A DNA stretch of 64,000 nt from Pedobacter sp. L105 (GCF_009765875.1 NZ_LMUP01000014.1:310001-374000), one strand, 5' to 3'. Shown: positions 18,458 to 27,701, counted from the stretch's first letter. Numbers and translations: made by a program. The notes: a model not told the origin generated them from the sequence alone.

Positions 18458-19339
18458 ATGGCACGTGATACCAAAGAACTGTTAAAAAAAGTAAGAAAGA
18501 TCGAGATTAAAACCCGCGGGTTAAGTAATCATATATTTTCAGGAGAATACCACTCTGCATTTAAAGGCAGGGGGATGGCTTTTAGCGAAGTCCGTGAATA
18601 CCAGGTGGGGGATGAAATCAGGACCATCGACTGGAACGTGACGGCCCGTTTTAATCATCCATACGTGAAGGTGTTTGATGAAGAAAGGGAACTTACCGTG
18701 ATGCTGCTGATGGATGTAAGCGGTTCTGGAAATTTTGGTACCGTAGGACAGCAGAAACAGGATTTGGCAACGGAATTATGTGCCGTACTGGCATTTTCTG
18801 CCATACAGAACAATGATAAGGTAGGCGTGATATTTTTTAGCGATAAGATGGAGAAGTTTATTCCGCCTAAAAAAGGAAGAAGCCATATCCTGATGATTAT
18901 CAGGGAGCTGATTGATTTTAAACCTCAGCATAAAGGCACTGATGTGGCCGAAGCACTTCGGTATTTTACCCGCGCCATTAAAAAGAAATGCACTGCTTTT
19001 GTGATCTCTGATTTTATGAGCCCTTCGTTTGAGCATGAATTAAAACTGGCCAATAAAAAGCATGATGTGATTGCTTTAAGGTTGTATGATAAACATGAAG
19101 AAGAGTTCCCTGATCTGGGTTTGATTCCTCTAACGGATGAAGAATCAGGACAGCTGATGTGGGTAAATACGGGCGATAAAAAAGTAAGGGATGCGTTTAA
19201 AGCCGATGCACTGAAACGAAATTCTTTGTTAAAGGATGTTTTTAGTAAATCGGGTGTGGATACAACTTCCATAGGCACGCATGAGTCTTACGTAAAACCT
19301 TTAATGACATTGTTTAAAAAACGGGAGAATAAGCGTTGA
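18458..19339 (+). CDS. DUF58 domain protein
   Basis: 293 residues. Contains the DUF58 core GEYHSAFKGRGMAFSEVREY, QVGDEIRTIDWNVTARFNHP and YVKVFDEERELTVMLLMDVS, followed by a VWA-like fold (MLLMDVSGSGNFG, VAEALRYFTRAIKKKCTAFV). DUF58 proteins are always near MoxR ATPases and are presumed substrates or partners. No signal peptide or membrane helix, so cytoplasmic. It lies 23 bases after moxR. Confidence 0.93.
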   Translation: MARDTKELLKKVRKIEIKTRGLSNHIFSGEYHSAFKGRGMAFSEVREYQVGDEIRTIDWNVTARFNHPYVKVFDEERELTVMLLMDVSGSGNFGTVGQQKQDLATELCAVLAFSAIQNNDKVGVIFFSDKMEKFIPPKKGRSHILMIIRELIDFKPQHKGTDVAEALRYFTRAIKKKCTAFVISDFMSPSFEHELKLANKKHDVIALRLYDKHEEEFPDLGLIPLTDEESGQLMWVNTGDKKVRDAFKADALKRNSLLKDVFSKSGVDTTSIGTHESYVKPLMTLFKKRENKR

Positions 19340-19346
19340 TTTTGAT

Positions 19347-20327
19347 ATGATAAATAAGTTTTTGAATTATACCCTGCTTTTAATGATATTTTTATCCTGC
19401 TTTGGTTTTAAAGCAGGGGCGCAAAATATACAGGTATTTGCCAAACTGGATCAAACTACCATCAGGATTGGCGACCAAACCAGGCTGCACCTTACGGTAG
19501 AACAGCCTGCAAAGGAACAGGTGAATTTCCCAAAGCTGGCCGATACGTTAACACACAAAATCCAGATTGTTGGCAGTGGTAAAGCAGATACAATTTATGC
19601 ACAGAATGACCATAGCCGCATAACAGTTACACAAAGTTTTACTGTTACCAGTTTTGACGCCGGGGCTTATGTGATCCCGTCTTTTGCGTTTGGTAACAAG
19701 GCTGGTGTTTTAAAAACAAATGAACTGGTATTAACGGTACAGGCAGTTAAAGTTGATACCACAAAGTCCATTTATGATATTAAACAGCCTTTGGCTGTAT
19801 CTTATTCATGGACGGATTGGTTGAGGGATAACTGGTACTGGGTAGTATTTCCGCTATTGGCTATTGTGCTGATTGTATGGGGAATCCTGTACGTTAGGAA
19901 ACACCCTAAAAAGAAACCTGTTGTACAAGTTGTAAAGAAAATTATACCTGTTCATACCATTGCGTTGAACCAGCTTAAGGAGCTGAATGATAAGAAACTA
20001 TGGCAGCAGAATGAGGTGAAGCAATATTATAGTGAATTGAGTGAGGTGATCCGTGAGTACCTGGAAAAAAGGTATGTGATCAAAACCCATGAAAAGACAA
20101 CTGATGAAATTTTTGCTGCATTAAAACAAGCCGATATCACTGCAGAAAATAAAAATATGTTGCATCAGCTATTGGTACTTTCAGATCTGGTGAAATTTGC
20201 AAAGGAAAAACCATTGCCTGTGGAAAATGAGCAAAGTATGGAACATGCAGTCGATTTTGTGTTAAAAACACAGCCTGCAGAACGACCAGAAAAAAGAGAA
20301 GGAGGGCAGACCGGTGAACATGTTTAA
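19347..20327 (+). CDS. Bat-operon membrane protein with BatD-like N-terminal domain
   Basis: 326 residues. The signal peptide ends near FGFKAGAQ. A beta-rich domain at about 27-135 (VFAKLDQTTIRIGDQTRLHL ... YVIPSF) resembles the first domain of BatD. One membrane helix lies at about 165-185 (WYWVVFPLLAIVLIVWGILY). A cytoplasmic helical tail (VKQYYSELSEVIREYLEKRY, FAALKQADITAENKN) resembles the C-terminal part of BatD. It overlaps batA by 14 bases. It is the unnamed gene usually found between DUF58 and batA in Bacteroidota and is likely part of the same membrane complex. Confidence 0.75.
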   Translation: MINKFLNYTLLLMIFLSCFGFKAGAQNIQVFAKLDQTTIRIGDQTRLHLTVEQPAKEQVNFPKLADTLTHKIQIVGSGKADTIYAQNDHSRITVTQSFTVTSFDAGAYVIPSFAFGNKAGVLKTNELVLTVQAVKVDTTKSIYDIKQPLAVSYSWTDWLRDNWYWVVFPLLAIVLIVWGILYVRKHPKKKPVVQVVKKIIPVHTIALNQLKELNDKKLWQQNEVKQYYSELSEVIREYLEKRYVIKTHEKTTDEIFAALKQADITAENKNMLHQLLVLSDLVKFAKEKPLPVENEQSMEHAVDFVLKTQPAERPEKREGGQTGEHV

Positions 20328-21318
20328 AGGAATAGAATTTGCCAATCCGGGATTTTTCTGGCTGCTGATCTTTATCCCGCTGATGATAGCCTGGTATATC
20401 TGGAGGGCACAAAAACTTCAGGGAAGCCTGAGTATATCTGTGGTGAGGGGATTTTCAGTTTCACAAAAGAGCCTCTTGCCGAAATTGCGTCACCTGGGGA
20501 TTATTTTAAGGTCGCTGGCACTGATTGCTATGATCATTGCATTGGCGCGGCCGCAATCGGCATTAAGCTGGCAGAACAGCACGACGGAAGGTATTGATAT
20601 TGTAATTGCCTCAGATATTTCAGGCAGTATGCTGGCTGAAGATTTTCAGCCCAACAGGCTGGAAGCAGGGAAAAATATAGCGATTGATTTTATTAAGAAC
20701 CGCCCTGATGATCGTATCGGCCTGGTGATCTTTAGCGGTGAAAGTTTTACGCAATGCCCTCTAACCATCGACCATGATGTGCTGATCAATCTGTTTAAGG
20801 ATATCAAAAACGGAATGGTGAATGATGGTACGGCCATAGGTATGGGGCTGGCCACAGCGGTGAACCGATTGAAAGATAGTGAAGCGAAAAGTAAGGTGAT
20901 TATATTACTGACCGACGGATCAAATAACGGAGGATCCATCCCGCCAATTACGGCGGCAGAAATTGCTAAACAGTTTAACATCAGAGTGTATACCGTAGGG
21001 ATTGGAACCAAAGGTTTCGCACCCTATCCGGTACAAACGCCGGCCGGTGTGCAGTATCAGAAGATCCCTGTAGATGTGGACGAAGTAACGCTGAGTAAAA
21101 TCGCCAATATCACCGGTGGTAAGTATTTCAGGGCTACAGATAATGAGAAATTAAAAAGTATTTATGAACAGATTGATAAACTGGAAAAAGCGAAGATTGA
21201 TGTCACGTCATTTCACAAAAAGACAGAGTGCTTTCTGCCTTTTGCTGTGCTCGCTTTATTCTTTTTATTATCAGAGTTCATCGTAAGAAACACATTACTT
21301 AAAGGCGCTTTAACTTAA
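20314..21318 (+). CDS. batA: BatA, VWA-domain membrane protein
   Basis: 334 residues. Two N-terminal helices (FFWLLIFIPLMIAWYIW and LRSLALIAMIIALARP), a VWA domain with MIDAS residues (ASDISGSM, then Thr in NDGTAIGMG and Asp in LTDGSNNGG), and a C-terminal helix (FLPFAVLALFFLLSEFIV). BatA is thought to form a membrane complex with BatB and MoxR. The batA start overlaps the upstream gene by 14 bases, and batB follows after four bases. Confidence 0.94.
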   Translation: MNMFKGIEFANPGFFWLLIFIPLMIAWYIWRAQKLQGSLSISVVRGFSVSQKSLLPKLRHLGIILRSLALIAMIIALARPQSALSWQNSTTEGIDIVIASDISGSMLAEDFQPNRLEAGKNIAIDFIKNRPDDRIGLVIFSGESFTQCPLTIDHDVLINLFKDIKNGMVNDGTAIGMGLATAVNRLKDSEAKSKVIILLTDGSNNGGSIPPITAAEIAKQFNIRVYTVGIGTKGFAPYPVQTPAGVQYQKIPVDVDEVTLSKIANITGGKYFRATDNEKLKSIYEQIDKLEKAKIDVTSFHKKTECFLPFAVLALFFLLSEFIVRNTLLKGALT

Positions 21319-21322
21319 TCAG

Positions 21323-22363
21323 ATGCTAAAATTTGCACATATAGAATTTTTGTGGGGATTAGCTGCTGTCCCTTTCTTTATTATATTTTTCCTGATGGTA
21401 AGCAGATGGAAAAAGAAAGCAATGGCTTCCTTCGGCGATCAAAAGGTGGTGAATTTAATGATACCCCTGGTTTCGTTTTCAAGGCCATGGCTGAAGTTTA
21501 TCCTGTTTATAGTAGCATACAGTTTGCTGATTGTTGGCACAGCCGACCCAAAGATTGGCTCAAAGCTAGAAGAGGTAAAACAGAAAGGTGCCGATTTAAT
21601 GATCCTCTTAGATGTGTCGAACAGTATGCTGGCACAGGATATGGCACCTAACCGTCTGGAGAATGCCAAACGTGCGATCTCGCAATTGATCGATAACCTG
21701 CATAACGACAGGATCGGTATTGTTGTTTTTGCCGGAGAGGCTTATGTTCAGCTGCCTGTAACTACAGATTATTCTGCGGCCAAGCTGTTTTTAAATACGA
21801 TTAATCCTAATATGGTGCCTACACAGGGTACGGCCATTGGTGCTGCTATAGATTTGGGAATGAAGTCTTTTGACTTTAGTAATGGTACGGGCAAGGCAAT
21901 GATCATTATTACGGATGGTGAAAATCACGAGGATAATGCTGTCACTGCAGCAAAGAATGCGGCAGGTAAAGATGTAATGGTCAATGTAATTGGTATAGGC
22001 TCTGCTGAAGGTGCCCCGGTACCTATTTACCAAAACGGTAAGCAAGCGGGTTTCCATACGGATAGCCTTGGAAAAACTGTGGTTAGCAAAATGAATGAAG
22101 CAATGTGTAAGGAAATTGCTGCTGCGGGTAATGGCGCTTTTGTGGGGGCTACCAATGCAAACAGCGGATTGGATATTGTGATGGACCAGATCAGTAAGGT
22201 GCAAAGGAAAACATTCGATAATAAGTCGTTCAAGGAATTTGAAGATCGTTTCCAATTCTTTTTTGCTTTTGCCTTTTTGCTGTTAATTGTTGAATTTTTC
22301 CTTTCCAGCCGCAAAAGTATGCGGTTAAGTAAGGTGAAACTATTTGAAGTAAAATCATCATGA
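21323..22363 (+). CDS. batB: BatB, VWA-domain membrane protein
   Basis: 346 residues, with the same layout as BatA: N-terminal helices (FLWGLAAVPFFIIFFLMV, WLKFILFIVAYSLLIVG), a VWA domain with MIDAS DVSNSM, TQGTAIGAA and ITDGENHEDNA, and a C-terminal helix (FFFAFAFLLLIVEFFL). It shares an ATGA overlap with batC. BatA and BatB are paralogues and probably pair. Confidence 0.94.
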   Translation: MLKFAHIEFLWGLAAVPFFIIFFLMVSRWKKKAMASFGDQKVVNLMIPLVSFSRPWLKFILFIVAYSLLIVGTADPKIGSKLEEVKQKGADLMILLDVSNSMLAQDMAPNRLENAKRAISQLIDNLHNDRIGIVVFAGEAYVQLPVTTDYSAAKLFLNTINPNMVPTQGTAIGAAIDLGMKSFDFSNGTGKAMIIITDGENHEDNAVTAAKNAAGKDVMVNVIGIGSAEGAPVPIYQNGKQAGFHTDSLGKTVVSKMNEAMCKEIAAAGNGAFVGATNANSGLDIVMDQISKVQRKTFDNKSFKEFEDRFQFFFAFAFLLLIVEFFLSSRKSMRLSKVKLFEVKSS

Positions 22364-23091
22364 AACAGTTAATCATAATCACATTGTTTGTAATGCAGGG
22401 GTCGCTGCTTTTCGCACAGCAGGAGAAAGGCTATGTGAAAAAGGGAAATGACCTGTACCTGCAGAAAAAATATACAGAGGCCGAAGCGAGTTACCGTAAG
22501 GCTGTAGAAAAGAAGAAACAGAATGTTGCAGGTAATTTCAATTTAGGTGATGCCCTGTACAAGCAAAAGAAATTTGCCGAAGCGGGAGAGCAGTTTAATA
22601 AACTGGCAGAATCCCCGGCACAAAATAAGGCGGTAATGGCGCAGGCCTATCATAACCTGGGTAATTCGCTGGTAGAAAACAAAAAGCTGGAAGAGGGGAT
22701 TGATGCTTATAAAAAAGCGCTGATCAATAATCCTAAGGATGACGAAACGCGCTATAACCTGGCCTATGCACAGGAAATGCTAAAGAAACAGCAGCAGCAA
22801 AATAAGAAGAACCAGCAGAACAGGAACAATAAAGATCAAAATAAAGACCAGAATAAGGATCAGCAGAAAAAAGAAGACAAGGATCAGAACAAGGATAAAA
22901 AAGACCCGTCTAAACCCGATCCAAATAAAAAAGACGACCAGAAGGGGCAGCAGCCTGATCCTTCCAAGCTATCGAAGGAAGATGCCGAAAGAATGCTGGA
23001 TGCTTTGAATAATGATGAAAAGCAAACCCAGGATAAGTTGAAGAACAAGAAGTTTAAAGGAGAAAAAACACGAATCTCCAAAGATTGGTAA
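22360..23091 (+). CDS. batC: BatC, periplasmic TPR protein
   Basis: 243 residues. The signal peptide (MKQLIIITLFVMQGSLLFAQ) is followed by about three TPR units at 22-150 (KKGNDLYLQKKYTEAEASYR, NFNLGDALYKQKKFAEAGEQ, AYHNLGNSLVENKKLEEGID). A long Lys/Asp/Gln/Asn-rich low-complexity linker at about 150-205 precedes a short helix. It is BatC by position and layout. The charged linker is compositionally biased but in frame and normal for the family. batC overlaps batB by four bases. Confidence 0.9.
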   Translation: MKQLIIITLFVMQGSLLFAQQEKGYVKKGNDLYLQKKYTEAEASYRKAVEKKKQNVAGNFNLGDALYKQKKFAEAGEQFNKLAESPAQNKAVMAQAYHNLGNSLVENKKLEEGIDAYKKALINNPKDDETRYNLAYAQEMLKKQQQQNKKNQQNRNNKDQNKDQNKDQQKKEDKDQNKDKKDPSKPDPNKKDDQKGQQPDPSKLSKEDAERMLDALNNDEKQTQDKLKNKKFKGEKTRISKDW

Positions 23092-23099
23092 ACAGAACT

Positions 23100-24920
23100 A
23101 TGTTTAAAATAATGAAGACGAAGTATTATATCCTGGCAGTTTTACTGTTTTGTGCAAATTGTTTATTTGCGCAGGATATAAAATTTGTGGCATCTGTGAG
23201 TAAAAACGAAGTGGGCACGGGTGAACAGTTTGAGCTTACTTTTTCGGTAAATGGTAATGGCGATCATTTTTCACCACCTAATTTAAGTAGGTTTGTGGTT
23301 TTATCAGGACCCAATCAATCTACCAGTATGACGTCCATCAATGGAAACACTACGGTAAGTAATTCCATCAGTTATGTGCTGATGGCCGCAAAGGAAGGGG
23401 ATTACATCATCGGCCCTGCTTTTGTGATTGTTAACGGCAGTCGTCTGGCTACCAATGGCATCAGGCTTAAAGTGGTAAAAGGACAACCTGTACAGCAGCA
23501 GAATAACCAGGGTCAAAGTACACAGGATAACAGTGTAATGGAAGGTAACACAGCTGATATCTCCAAATCATTGTTTCTGAGAGCTGCAACAAATAAAACA
23601 ACAGTATACCAGGGAGAACAACTGAGCCTGAACTACCGGTTATATACACGTGTTGGCATTGTAGACAGCCGCGTAGATAAACTGCCTGATCTGAATGGTT
23701 TTTATAATGAAGATGTTAAAACCCCACAGCAGCAACGGGTGCAATGGCGTACAGAAACCTACAAAGGGTCAAAGTATAATGTTGCAGATGTAAAACAAAC
23801 CATCTTATTTGCCGAGCATTCTGGTAATATCAAAATTGATCCTTTTGAAATGACTTTTATTGCCAGGCTGGCAGCACCTTCCAGGGATATCATGGACCAG
23901 TTTTTTGGCGATTATAAGGATGTAAAATACCAGGCTAAAAGTATTCCCTTGGTGATTCATGTAAAGCCGCTGCCTGAAGCCGGAAAGCCTGCAGGTTTTG
24001 CTGGCGCAGTAGGTCATTTTACTATAGAGACCACAGTGGATAAAACAGAGCTGAAAGCCAATGAATCTTTAAACTATCAGATTAAGATTTCTGGTTCCGG
24101 CAATATAAAGTTGCTGAAAGCGCTGACCGTTAATTTTCCGCCCGACTTTGAAAAATACGATCCAAAAGTAACAGATACGGTAACGGAAAATGAAAATGGG
24201 GTAACAGGCAGCAGGATCTATAATTACTTATTGATTCCGAGACATCAGGGAAATTATACCATAGACCCGGTTCAGTTCTCTTACTTTAATCCTGTTACAC
24301 AAAAGTACGTGAGCGTGTCGTCGAAATCATTTCAGGTTAAAGTGAACAAAGGTTTAGCGGAGAAAAACGTAACCTCTCTAGCTGCAGATAACCAGCGTGA
24401 TGTTAAATTATTAGCTAAAGATATCAGGTATATTAAAACTGGTCGCGCAGATTTGAGCACAGCTGGCGACCCTTTTTATGGATCGGTTTGGTATGTGCTG
24501 CTGCTTGCTGCAGGTCCTCTTTTATGTGTTGCGGCTTTTGTTTACCGTAACTGGAACCGGAAGAACAACAGCGATGTAGTTAAGGTTAAAAACAGAAGGG
24601 CTGGTAAAGAGGCGGCGAAACACCTGGCCAATGCAGAAAAACAGCTGGCCTCGAAAAATACAAAAGAGTTTTATGATGCCATTTTTAAAGGCATGTATGG
24701 GTATTTAAGTGATAAACTCAATCTTTCAGCAGCGGATTTAAATAAGGAGACCATTGCTTCGAACTTGAAATTAAGGGCTGTGAATGATCAGTTAATCAGC
24801 AAATTGCTCGATACGCTCGATCTTTGCGAAATGGGTAGGTATGCACCAGTAACCCTGTCAGAACAAGAAGTGTTTGAAAAAGCGAAAAGTATAATCAATG
24901 AGATTGAAAATGAAATTTAA
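23100..24920 (+). CDS. batD: BatD oxygen-tolerance protein
   Basis: About 606 residues from the ATG at 23100; an upstream TTG lies inside batC and the ATG at 23112 is an alternative start. The signal peptide ends near FCANCLFAQ. Tandem BatD beta domains follow: VASVSKNEVGTGEQFELTFS, FLRAATNKTTVYQGEQLSLN and FTIETTVDKTELKANESLNY. One membrane helix (VWYVLLLAAGPLLCVAAFVY) and a cytoplasmic helical tail (LANAEKQLASKNTKEFYDAI) complete the protein. It anchors a large periplasmic part of the Bat complex. The 3' end overlaps batE. Confidence 0.92.
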   Translation: MFKIMKTKYYILAVLLFCANCLFAQDIKFVASVSKNEVGTGEQFELTFSVNGNGDHFSPPNLSRFVVLSGPNQSTSMTSINGNTTVSNSISYVLMAAKEGDYIIGPAFVIVNGSRLATNGIRLKVVKGQPVQQQNNQGQSTQDNSVMEGNTADISKSLFLRAATNKTTVYQGEQLSLNYRLYTRVGIVDSRVDKLPDLNGFYNEDVKTPQQQRVQWRTETYKGSKYNVADVKQTILFAEHSGNIKIDPFEMTFIARLAAPSRDIMDQFFGDYKDVKYQAKSIPLVIHVKPLPEAGKPAGFAGAVGHFTIETTVDKTELKANESLNYQIKISGSGNIKLLKALTVNFPPDFEKYDPKVTDTVTENENGVTGSRIYNYLLIPRHQGNYTIDPVQFSYFNPVTQKYVSVSSKSFQVKVNKGLAEKNVTSLAADNQRDVKLLAKDIRYIKTGRADLSTAGDPFYGSVWYVLLLAAGPLLCVAAFVYRNWNRKNNSDVVKVKNRRAGKEAAKHLANAEKQLASKNTKEFYDAIFKGMYGYLSDKLNLSAADLNKETIASNLKLRAVNDQLISKLLDTLDLCEMGRYAPVTLSEQEVFEKAKSIINEIENEI

Positions 24921-25683
24921 TCACTTAAAGCAGCTGTTATACCTGTTGATAGGCATTGTGCTGCCATTGTTGTCATTTGGTAATGAGCAATCGGACGTTT
25001 TATTTGCAAAAGGCAATGCATTTTATGCAAAAGCCCAGTATAAAAAAGCGTTAGGTGTTTATCAGGGAATATTACAGGACGACCAGCAGTCGGCTGCAGT
25101 ATATTTTAATATGGGCAATGCCAACTATAAGCTGGGGGATATTCCATCGGCTTTGCTGTATTATGAAAAGGCAAACCGGCTTAGTCCTGGTGATGAAGAC
25201 ATTAATTTTAACCTGAAGTTAGCGGGGTTAAAAACGGTGGATAAAATTGATGAAGTACCTCAGTTTTTTATGAGCAGGTGGTGGACTGATTTTATTTTAA
25301 GTTTTTCTGCAGCTACATTTTCTGTGTTCAGTATTGTATTTATATTATTGGGATCTGCCTTTTTGATCCTTTACTTTTTTTCTGCTGTAAAAGCTGTAAA
25401 AAAGTTTTCCTTTTATTTTTCTGTGCTGTTGTTCTTTTTGGGATTAGTAACGGTTTTTATCACCAGCAGTCAGGTAGCTTATTTTAAAGCAAACCGGCAG
25501 GCTATTGTATTTAGTAGTCCTGTGAATGTGAAAAGTGAACCGGCAGAAAGGGCTAAACTGTTATTTGTAATCCATGACGGAACTAAAGTAAATATTTTAG
25601 CGCGTAATAACGGCTGGATGAAGATCAGCCTGGCTAACGGCAATGTAGGCTGGGTTAAAGGGGTCGAACTCAAAGAAATATAA
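24910..25683 (+). CDS. batE: BatE, TPR and SH3-domain membrane protein
   Basis: The ATG at 24910 gives a good signal peptide (MKFNHLKQLLYLLIGIVLPL); the ATG at 24898 is an alternative start. A TPR pair covers about 30-110 (LFAKGNAFYAKAQYKKALGV, AAVYFNMGNANYKLGDIPSA). Two membrane helices lie at about 130-190, and a C-terminal SH3b-like domain ends the protein (VNVKSEPAERAKLLFVIHDG, NNGWMKISLANGNVGWVKGV). It is the last gene of the operon and overlaps batD by 11 bases. Confidence 0.9.
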   Translation: MKFNHLKQLLYLLIGIVLPLLSFGNEQSDVLFAKGNAFYAKAQYKKALGVYQGILQDDQQSAAVYFNMGNANYKLGDIPSALLYYEKANRLSPGDEDINFNLKLAGLKTVDKIDEVPQFFMSRWWTDFILSFSAATFSVFSIVFILLGSAFLILYFFSAVKAVKKFSFYFSVLLFFLGLVTVFITSSQVAYFKANRQAIVFSSPVNVKSEPAERAKLLFVIHDGTKVNILARNNGWMKISLANGNVGWVKGVELKEI

Positions 25684-25838
25684 AAGATTATTTGAGGGTG
25701 ATTCAAACCTGAGCAGATGTTTTGATAAATTGATTTAGTATTATTTTTGTATTAAATGTTTTACTTATAGTAATATTTTTGTTGATAAGAATAGTAATTT
25801 ATATATTCGCTTATCCTGTGTTAATGTTAAAAGAAATT

Positions 25839-26627
25839 ATGAAATCGATATTGTATTTATTCCTGTTTTCAGCTGTTTTAGTGAGCTGTCAGAAAGAGAA
25901 GACCAAGACATATGTTCCCCGTGCCTTAACTACCCATGAAAACTTTAACGTGTCGCAGAGTGCAGGAGATACCCTGGCTATTCTTCCGGAAAACGCTGCT
26001 GATCCTAAGAGTCTGTTTGAAGTGAAATACAAGGATACCACTGTTGATATTCAAACCAGCCTGACAGATAAAAACGTCATTGCAAAAAAGTTTGCTTTTG
26101 CTGAGTTTGTCAATACAGAAAAAAGCACAGTGCTGGTTCAGGCAGCAGACAGCTCGGGTTTGGTGGCCCCATTTTACCTGATCTCACTGAAAGATGGCAA
26201 ACCCGATGTGGTGAGTATTTACAGGGCCTCTAACGGTGCTCAGGACAGGAGGTTTACCAAAGGACTTAAAAAGGTTGGACGTTCGGGCTATGAGATCAAT
26301 AACGATTTTTTTATTGCTACTGTAGCCACTAAGGTTTACCCGATTAAAAGGCAAAAGCCTGATGAAAGAATCCAGGGGTTATATTTTATCAATTCTCCTG
26401 ATAAACATACACTGGTATTCCTGGTATCTAATTCCCTGTATGAGGTGAATTATCTGACAGATGAATCTTATACCGAAGTTCTATCTCCAAAAATGCCAAA
26501 AGCACCAGGAGAAATAGAAAAATGGATACAAAGCCACTATAGCTGGCAAGCCAATAAATCCGGTAGTTACTTTTTGAAGGCCAATGCGGATGATAACAGG
26601 ATTATAGATATCAGTCAGTTTAAATAA
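25839..26627 (+). CDS. Putative lipoprotein of unknown function
   Basis: 262 residues from the ATG at 25839, chosen because it gives a lipoprotein signal (MKSILYLFLFSAVLVSCQKE) with Cys after VLVS; a TTG at 25779 would add an unlikely leader. The mature part is polar and beta-rich with a repeated lysine/aspartate character and no recognised catalytic motif. It probably sits on the inner leaflet of the outer membrane. It lies between the Bat operon and a toxin-antitoxin pair and is apparently monocistronic. Confidence 0.7.
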   Translation: MKSILYLFLFSAVLVSCQKEKTKTYVPRALTTHENFNVSQSAGDTLAILPENAADPKSLFEVKYKDTTVDIQTSLTDKNVIAKKFAFAEFVNTEKSTVLVQAADSSGLVAPFYLISLKDGKPDVVSIYRASNGAQDRRFTKGLKKVGRSGYEINNDFFIATVATKVYPIKRQKPDERIQGLYFINSPDKHTLVFLVSNSLYEVNYLTDESYTEVLSPKMPKAPGEIEKWIQSHYSWQANKSGSYFLKANADDNRIIDISQFK

Positions 26628-26651
26628 TATCGTAAAAAATATTTAAATTAA

Positions 26652-26693
26652 TTTGTAATAGAAAGCATTTGTCTGTATCTTAGTTGACAAATG
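26652..26693 (+). promoter_or_regulatory. Promoter and overlapping operator of the RES-Xre pair
   Basis: TTTG at 26652-26655 and TATCTTAG at 26676-26683 (20-base spacer) match the Bacteroidota promoter with one mismatch. An inverted repeat, CATTTGTC at 26666-26673 and GACAAATG at 26686-26693, brackets the -7 box. This is the layout expected of an autoregulated antitoxin promoter. It also means the TTG at 26684 cannot be the start. Confidence 0.55.
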
Positions 26694-26701
26694 TTATCGA
26701 A

Positions 26702-27193
26702 ATGAATATACGTCCTAAATTAAACCTTAAAGATCTGGATGTTGGGTACTCCCAGAGCCAGCAGGTTTTTGATTTTATACTTGCCGAACCCGGCGTAGCC
26801 TATGCCGCTGTCAAGAAAGAAAGTTCCTCTCCTGAGGTAATGGATTTGATTAGGGAGGGTATTCCCAAACAGGCAATTAACAATGTGCTTGATAAAACAA
26901 GTATCTCAAAGTTGCAGTTGGCCCGGGTGTTGCACATTAGCACCAGGCAGATGGATCGCTACGAGGCATTAGACCGCTTGCCTGCAGAACAATCCAACTT
27001 TTTATATGAATTTGGACGGATCTATACCCGGGCTTTGGCTATTTTGGGTGATGCGCGCACAGTGGATAGCTGGTTAACACGTCCCCATATCGTGCTTGGA
27101 GAAAAGGTGCCGCTAGAGCTCATGGATACCAGCGAAGGAATAAGAACAGTAGATGATTTATTGATCCAGATAGAATTTGGCTTTTATTCATGA
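26702..27193 (+). CDS. MbcA/ParS/Xre-type antitoxin (DUF2384 family)
   Basis: 163 residues from the ATG at 26702. The helical middle (IREGIPKQAINNVLDKTSIS, KLQLARVLHISTRQMDRYEA) is the HTH-like Xre part. The C-terminal part (FLYEFGRIYTRALAILGDAR, TVDSWLTRPHIVLGEKVPLE, LMDTSEGIRTVDDLLIQIEF) is the toxin-binding DUF2384 domain, with its DxxxW and G.P..L..T..G motifs. It neutralises the RES toxin whose start overlaps by four bases. It should repress its own promoter through the palindrome at 26666-26693. Confidence 0.9.
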   Translation: MNIRPKLNLKDLDVGYSQSQQVFDFILAEPGVAYAAVKKESSSPEVMDLIREGIPKQAINNVLDKTSISKLQLARVLHISTRQMDRYEALDRLPAEQSNFLYEFGRIYTRALAILGDARTVDSWLTRPHIVLGEKVPLELMDTSEGIRTVDDLLIQIEFGFYS

Positions 27194-27651
27194 TCCTCTA
27201 CCGTATTGCCAGGGAAATATATGCTAAAGATCTGTCTGGAAAGGGCGGTGCAATTTCTTCTGCCCGATGGCATAATCATTTGCCCGTAATTTATACTTCT
27301 GTACATTCCTCAACGGCCATATTGGAGAAACTGGTTCAGTTGAAGCCCAGTGAAATCCATCATGACCTGATGATCATGGGTATTGTTGTTCCTGATCAGT
27401 ACAGCAGCCTGGAATTGGACCCAGGCGACCTGCCTGGCCAATGGAATACCTATCCTCCGCTTCCCTTACTGCAAAGAATAGGTAATGCATGGCTCCTCAA
27501 AAAAAGCTCTTTACTATTATTTGTTCCCAGTGTGATCGATCAGCTGGCCATGAATGTATTGATCAATCCCGGCCATCCGGAAGCTGAGAAGCTTAAAATT
27601 GACAAAGTAGAACCTTTTACTTTTGATGGCAGGCTAACAAGAAAATTATAA
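27190..27651 (+). CDS. RES-domain toxin
   Basis: 153 residues with the RES family's conserved Arg (YRIAR), the segment GKGGAISSARWHN with PVIYTS, the Glu in STAILEKLVQL and the late Ser/Asn region VPSVIDQLAMNVLINPGHP. RES toxins of the RES-Xre type act as NAD-degrading or ADP-ribosyl-transferring enzymes. The ATGA overlap with the antitoxin gene shows translational coupling. It looks intact, so the module is probably functional. Confidence 0.9.
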   Translation: MILYRIAREIYAKDLSGKGGAISSARWHNHLPVIYTSVHSSTAILEKLVQLKPSEIHHDLMIMGIVVPDQYSSLELDPGDLPGQWNTYPPLPLLQRIGNAWLLKKSSLLLFVPSVIDQLAMNVLINPGHPEAEKLKIDKVEPFTFDGRLTRKL

Positions 27652-27665
27652 GCAGCGTGATTGGC

Positions 27666-27701
27666 TGTGCGTTTACGTACATTGTTGTTCGTTTATGAAC
27701 A
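27666..27701 (+). promoter_or_regulatory. Two tandem 16-bp upstream activator-like palindromes
   Basis: TGTGCGTTTACGTACA (27666-27681) and TGTTCGTTTATGAACA (27686-27701) are near-identical imperfect and perfect palindromes (TGTnCGTTTAyGnACA), spaced 20 bases start to start, about two helical turns. They lie about 65-100 bases upstream of a -24/-12-like element, the usual place for sigma-54 activator sites. Confidence 0.5.

Noticed and set aside
22800..22960. Lys/Gln/Asn/Asp-rich tract as an unusual repeat.
   Set aside because: A normal low-complexity linker of BatC, in frame and typical for the family.
26684..26701. TTG start for the antitoxin.
   Set aside because: It falls inside the candidate promoter/operator, so it could not be translated from that promoter; ATG at 26702 used.
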